Shown: piece after piece, positions 31,368 to 33,699 of the stretch
Position numbering within the stretch: position 1 is the stretch's first letter
How the letters are laid out: each line of letters starts with the position of its first letter
NCBI GenBank assembly: GCA_012727435.1
Contig: JAAYHB010000018.1
Coordinates: 1 to 33,699 of the forward strand
Reading direction: 5' to 3'
Source of the DNA: Clostridiales bacterium
GTDB lineage: Bacteria > Bacillota > Clostridia > Oscillospirales > CAG-272
Length of the DNA stretch: 33,699 nt
The notes under the pieces: generated by a model
What the model was told of the DNA's origin: nothing
Seen by the model: only the letters and a program-made list of their open reading frames with translations
The model's database searches: none
Position numbers and translations under genes: made by a program

Positions 31368-32041
31368 GCCTCGAAAACGACTACATGCTGCTCTCGGGTA
31401 TCCAACACTTCACCTTTTGCCGGCGTCAGTGGGCCCTCATCTACATCGAGCAGCAATGGGCCGACAATTACTTCACGGTCGATGGTAGCATTATGCACGA
31501 CCGGACGCACGACCCCTTTTTTACCGAAAAGCGGGGCACGCGGATAGTGAGCCGGGCTGTTCCGGTAAGGTCGGAGCGCCTGCATCTTACCGGTGAATGT
31601 GATGTTGTGGAGTTCCTCGCCGACCCTGAAGGTGTACCGCTGTTCGGGCGCGAGGGACTCTGGCAGCCAAGACCGGTGGAATACAAGCGCGGAAGCGGCG
31701 GCTCGCTTGAAGCCGATTCGCTGCAACTCTGTGCACAGGCGATCTGCCTTGAGGAAATGCTTTGCTGCCGCCGTATTGAATGCGCCTCGCTTTATTACGG
31801 GGAACTGCGCCGGCGAGTCGACATCCCGCTGACAGACGAGCTGCGCTCAAGGGTCGAGACTACGGCGCGCGAAATGTACGAGATCTTCCGGAGAGGGCAC
31901 ACTCCCACCGTGAAGAAACAAAGAAGTTGCGCGTCCTGCTCACTGAAGGAAATTTGTCTTCCCGGGATTTCAAAGCAGCCGTCGGCAAGAGCATATCTTG
32001 CACGTGAGCTTTTCGGCGGGGAGGGTGATTCGTTGTGGTAA
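31364..32041 (+). CDS. cas4: Cas4 exonuclease of the adaptation module
   Basis: Cas4 trims prespacers and selects the PAM end for integration with Cas1-Cas2. The 225 residues include an N-terminal Cys19 (FCRRQW) and C-terminal Cys189, Cys192 and Cys198 (CASCSLKEIC), the four ligands of a [4Fe-4S] cluster. The RecB-like nuclease residues are in GECDVVEF and VEYKRG. All key residues are present. The ATG overlaps the cas7c stop. The gene is richer in GC than cas3 and cas8c. Confidence 0.95.
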   Translation: MSLENDYMLLSGIQHFTFCRRQWALIYIEQQWADNYFTVDGSIMHDRTHDPFFTEKRGTRIVSRAVPVRSERLHLTGECDVVEFLADPEGVPLFGREGLWQPRPVEYKRGSGGSLEADSLQLCAQAICLEEMLCCRRIECASLYYGELRRRVDIPLTDELRSRVETTAREMYEIFRRGHTPTVKKQRSCASCSLKEICLPGISKQPSARAYLARELFGGEGDSLW

Positions 32042-33066
32042 AACTGAAAAACACCTTATATGTAACTCTCCCCGAAGCATACCTTGCGCTTGACGGCGAG
32101 AATGTGGTCGTCCTTGAAAAAGAAAAGGAAGTAAAGCGAATTCCGCTGCACAACCTTGAAGCAATCATCACCTTCGGCTACACGGGTGCCAGCCCCGCAT
32201 TAATGCGCCACTGCGTGGAGCTTGGAATTGCTCTGACCTTTTTCAGCGCGCAGGGGCGTTTCCTTTGCCGTGTTGAGGGCGAGACGCGCGGAAATATCCT
32301 GCTGAGAAAAGAGCAGTACCGGGTGTCAGATGATGAGAGCCGGTCGCTTGAGGCGGCAAAATATTTTATCTGCGGCAAGCTTTATAATGAGCGCGCGGTG
32401 CTGCTCCGTGCGCTGCGCGACCATTCAATGCAGCTTGATTGCGATATGCTGCGCGACGCCGCCGACAGGATTGCAAGGGCGATTCCGATGGTCAAAGAGT
32501 GCATGACGCTTGAGGAGTTGCGGGGGATTGAGGGCGAGGCTGCCAGCTCTTATTTCGGTGTGTTCGATTCTCTTATTCTGCAGAACAAAAAAGATTTTTT
32601 CTGGCGCGGGCGCAGCCGCCGTCCCCCGACCGACAATCTAAATGCACTCCTGTCCTTCTGTTACAGCCTGCTCATGAACGATTGCACTTCGGCGCTTGAG
32701 GCGGTGGGGCTTGACAGCTATGCCGGGTTCCTTCATCGCGACCGTCCGGGCCGCCGGTCGCTCGCGCTTGACTTAATGGAAGAATTCCGCGCGCCGGTCT
32801 GCGACAGATTTGTTTTATCGCTGATCAACACCCGCCAGATTGACGGGTCGGGCTTTTTGCATAAGGAAAATCAGGCGGTAATCATGGACGACAATACCCG
32901 CCGTAAAATCCTTGCCGCCTGGCAGAAACGCAAGCAGGAGGTTATTGTCCATCCCTTCCTCGGTGAAAAAGCCGAATGGGGCGTGCTCCCGCTGGTTCAG
33001 GCACAACTGCTGGCCCGCTGGCTGCGCGGGGATCTCGACGCATACCCGCCGTTTTTATGGAGGTGA
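32035..33066 (+). CDS. cas1: Cas1 integrase (type I-C)
   Basis: Cas1 integrates new spacers at the leader end of the array as a complex with Cas2. The 343-residue protein has the N-terminal beta domain and the C-terminal helical catalytic domain with Glu168 (EGEAASSYF), His234 (FLHRDRPGRRSLALDL) and acidic residues 246-250 (DLMEE), which form the metal site. The length is typical. GTG at 32035 is supported by GGAGGG 9 nt upstream and overlaps the cas4 stop by 7 nt. No lesion is visible. Confidence 0.96.
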   Translation: MVKLKNTLYVTLPEAYLALDGENVVVLEKEKEVKRIPLHNLEAIITFGYTGASPALMRHCVELGIALTFFSAQGRFLCRVEGETRGNILLRKEQYRVSDDESRSLEAAKYFICGKLYNERAVLLRALRDHSMQLDCDMLRDAADRIARAIPMVKECMTLEELRGIEGEAASSYFGVFDSLILQNKKDFFWRGRSRRPPTDNLNALLSFCYSLLMNDCTSALEAVGLDSYAGFLHRDRPGRRSLALDLMEEFRAPVCDRFVLSLINTRQIDGSGFLHKENQAVIMDDNTRRKILAAWQKRKQEVIVHPFLGEKAEWGVLPLVQAQLLARWLRGDLDAYPPFLWR

Positions 33067-33069
33067 GCG

Positions 33070-33360
33070 ATGTTTGTTTTAATTACATATGATGTCAACA
33101 CCGAAACGCCGGCCGGGAAAAAGAGGCTTCGAATGGTCGCCAAACAATGCGTAAACTATGCGCAGCGCGTACAGAATTCAGTGTTTGAGTGCCACGCGGA
33201 TGCAGCAAAAATGCGGGAGATAGAGGAGCGCCTGATAAAAATCATCGACCCCGAACACGACAGCCTGCGTTTTTACTACCTTGGAAACAAGTATGAAACC
33301 AAAGTAAAGCATATCGGGGCAAAGCCTTCGTTTGATGTAAATAACCCATTGGTCATCTGA
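33070..33360 (+). CDS. cas2: Cas2, structural partner of Cas1
   Basis: Cas2 is a small ferredoxin-fold dimer that bridges two Cas1 dimers. The 96 residues show the beta-1 segment FVLITYDVNTE with the conserved Asp8, RVQNSVFEC and RFYYLGNKYE, and the length is normal. GGAGGTGAG precedes the ATG, 3 nt after the cas1 stop. It is the last cas gene before the leader and array. Confidence 0.96.
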   Translation: MFVLITYDVNTETPAGKKRLRMVAKQCVNYAQRVQNSVFECHADAAKMREIEERLIKIIDPEHDSLRFYYLGNKYETKVKHIGAKPSFDVNNPLVI

Positions 33361-33531
33361 CCGCGAAGCGGAAGTGAACATAAAAGCACAAGCGCATTCG
33401 CGTCGTATTTTCGGCATTTTGGGACGGGAAAACTATGAATTTGCCTGTTTCCCTGCCCTGAAAGCCGTGTTTGCACTGAATTTTTATAGGATGTACACAA
33501 ATAATGACCTGACTTATTGTGTACATTTGCT
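33361..33531 (+). promoter_or_regulatory. CRISPR leader
   Basis: These 171 bases between the cas2 stop and the first repeat form the leader, which should hold the array promoter and the integration signals. I see no clear consensus promoter. Its last part, 5 nt from repeat 1, contains a perfect 10-bp inverted repeat (33491-33526). An open frame that crosses the leader into the array has no family features and was not called. Confidence 0.7.
33491..33526. repeat. Perfect 10-bp inverted repeat at the leader-repeat junction
   Basis: ATGTACACAA (33491-33500) is the exact reverse complement of TTGTGTACAT (33517-33526), with 16 nt between. The dyad ends 5 nt before repeat 1, where Cas1-Cas2 must recognise the leader end. 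It may bind an accessory protein or a repressor. Confidence 0.65.
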
Positions 33532-33699
33532 GTCACCCTCCACCCGGAGGGTGTGGATTGAAATGTCAAAACCATTCAAGAAGTCACGATTCAGATCGGT
33601 CACCCTCCACCCGGAGGGTGTGGATTGAAATAAGATCTTCGCAAATATAAATATCTGCAAGCAAGCCGTCACCCTCCACCCGGAGGGTGTGGATTGAAA
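33532..33699 (+). CRISPR. Type I-C CRISPR array, first three repeats (continues past window)
   Basis: Three identical repeats start at 33532, 33599 and 33668. The unit is GTCACCCTCCACCCGGAGGG followed by TGTGGATTGAAAT, 33 nt if the T present after both complete copies is included, with the third copy ending one base short at the window edge. The two spacers are then 34 and 36 nt. CACCCTCC and GGAGGGTG form an 8-bp stem with a 4-nt loop, and the 3' end GTGGATTGAAAT is the classic type I-C handle. Orientation is with the cas genes. No repeat variation is seen, as expected at the leader end. Confidence 0.97.

Noticed and set aside
33276-33575. Minus-strand open frame over cas2 end, leader and first repeat
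   Set aside because: It overlaps well-supported cas2 and the array and shows no protein-family features.
33374-33628. Open frame running from the leader through two CRISPR repeats (plus strand)
   Set aside because: It crosses repeats and spacers, resembles no family and has no ribosome site; such frames are common in arrays.

Overview
The window looks like the chromosome of an anaerobic, probably endospore-forming Clostridia-type Firmicute (Oscillospirales-like is my best guess; no rRNA is present to test it). Reasons: strong AAGGAGG ribosome sites, several textbook sigma-A promoters (TTGACA-17-TATAAT), a [4Fe-4S] acyl-CoA dehydratase activase system, a DUF1836 regulator, a SpoIVFA/SpoIVFB-like protease pair and an Lgt/M16/TadA/FolD operon. 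GC content looks moderate, near 50-55% by eye in most genes. About 32 protein genes are supported; no tRNA, rRNA or transposase was seen.

Layout. 1-557: AT-rich non-coding DNA with two clear inverted repeats. 558-3534 (+): a three-gene operon that appears to be a split version of the large acyl-CoA dehydratase activase. 3531-4916 (-): an HPr-kinase-like ATPase and a two-TM protein behind a consensus promoter. 4984-7059 (-): a GH78-like glycosidase, divergent from a short DtxR-type metal regulator (7167-7553, +). 7637-13832 (-): a six-gene operon running CPBP protease, tadA, an M16 pair (YmfF/YmfH type), lgt with a long acidic tail, and folD. 14197-15690 (+): an orphan solute-binding lipoprotein, closed by a bidirectional terminator. 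15769-19024 (-): a flotillin/NfeD membrane module preceded by a DUF1836 regulator with a dyad in its promoter spacer. 19287-20545 (+): an M23/M50 pair resembling SpoIVFA/SpoIVFB. 20600-24753 (+): potABCD with a structured leader and a possible mini-ORF overlapping the potA start; potD has an extra C-terminal membrane anchor. 24829-25536 (+): a DUF6873-type protein.

25651-33699 (+): a complete type I-C CRISPR-Cas locus in the order cas3-cas5c-cas8c-cas7c-cas4-cas1-cas2, then a leader and the first three repeats of an array that runs off the window. The main finding is in cas8c. The reading frame contains a single in-frame amber codon (30257-30259), after which recognisable Cas8c C-terminal sequence continues in the same frame to 30565. 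A near-perfect internal ribosome site (AAGGAGG, 8 nt, TTG at 30164) marks the nested small-subunit gene cas11c, so the one amber codon falls in both overlapping genes. The Cas5c crRNA-processing residues and the Cas4/Cas1/Cas2 adaptation module look intact. The locus should therefore still acquire spacers and process crRNA but lack a complete Cascade, unless the TAG is read through, suppressed or a sequence error. Of the 32 genes here only one other (the DtxR gene) ends in TAG.
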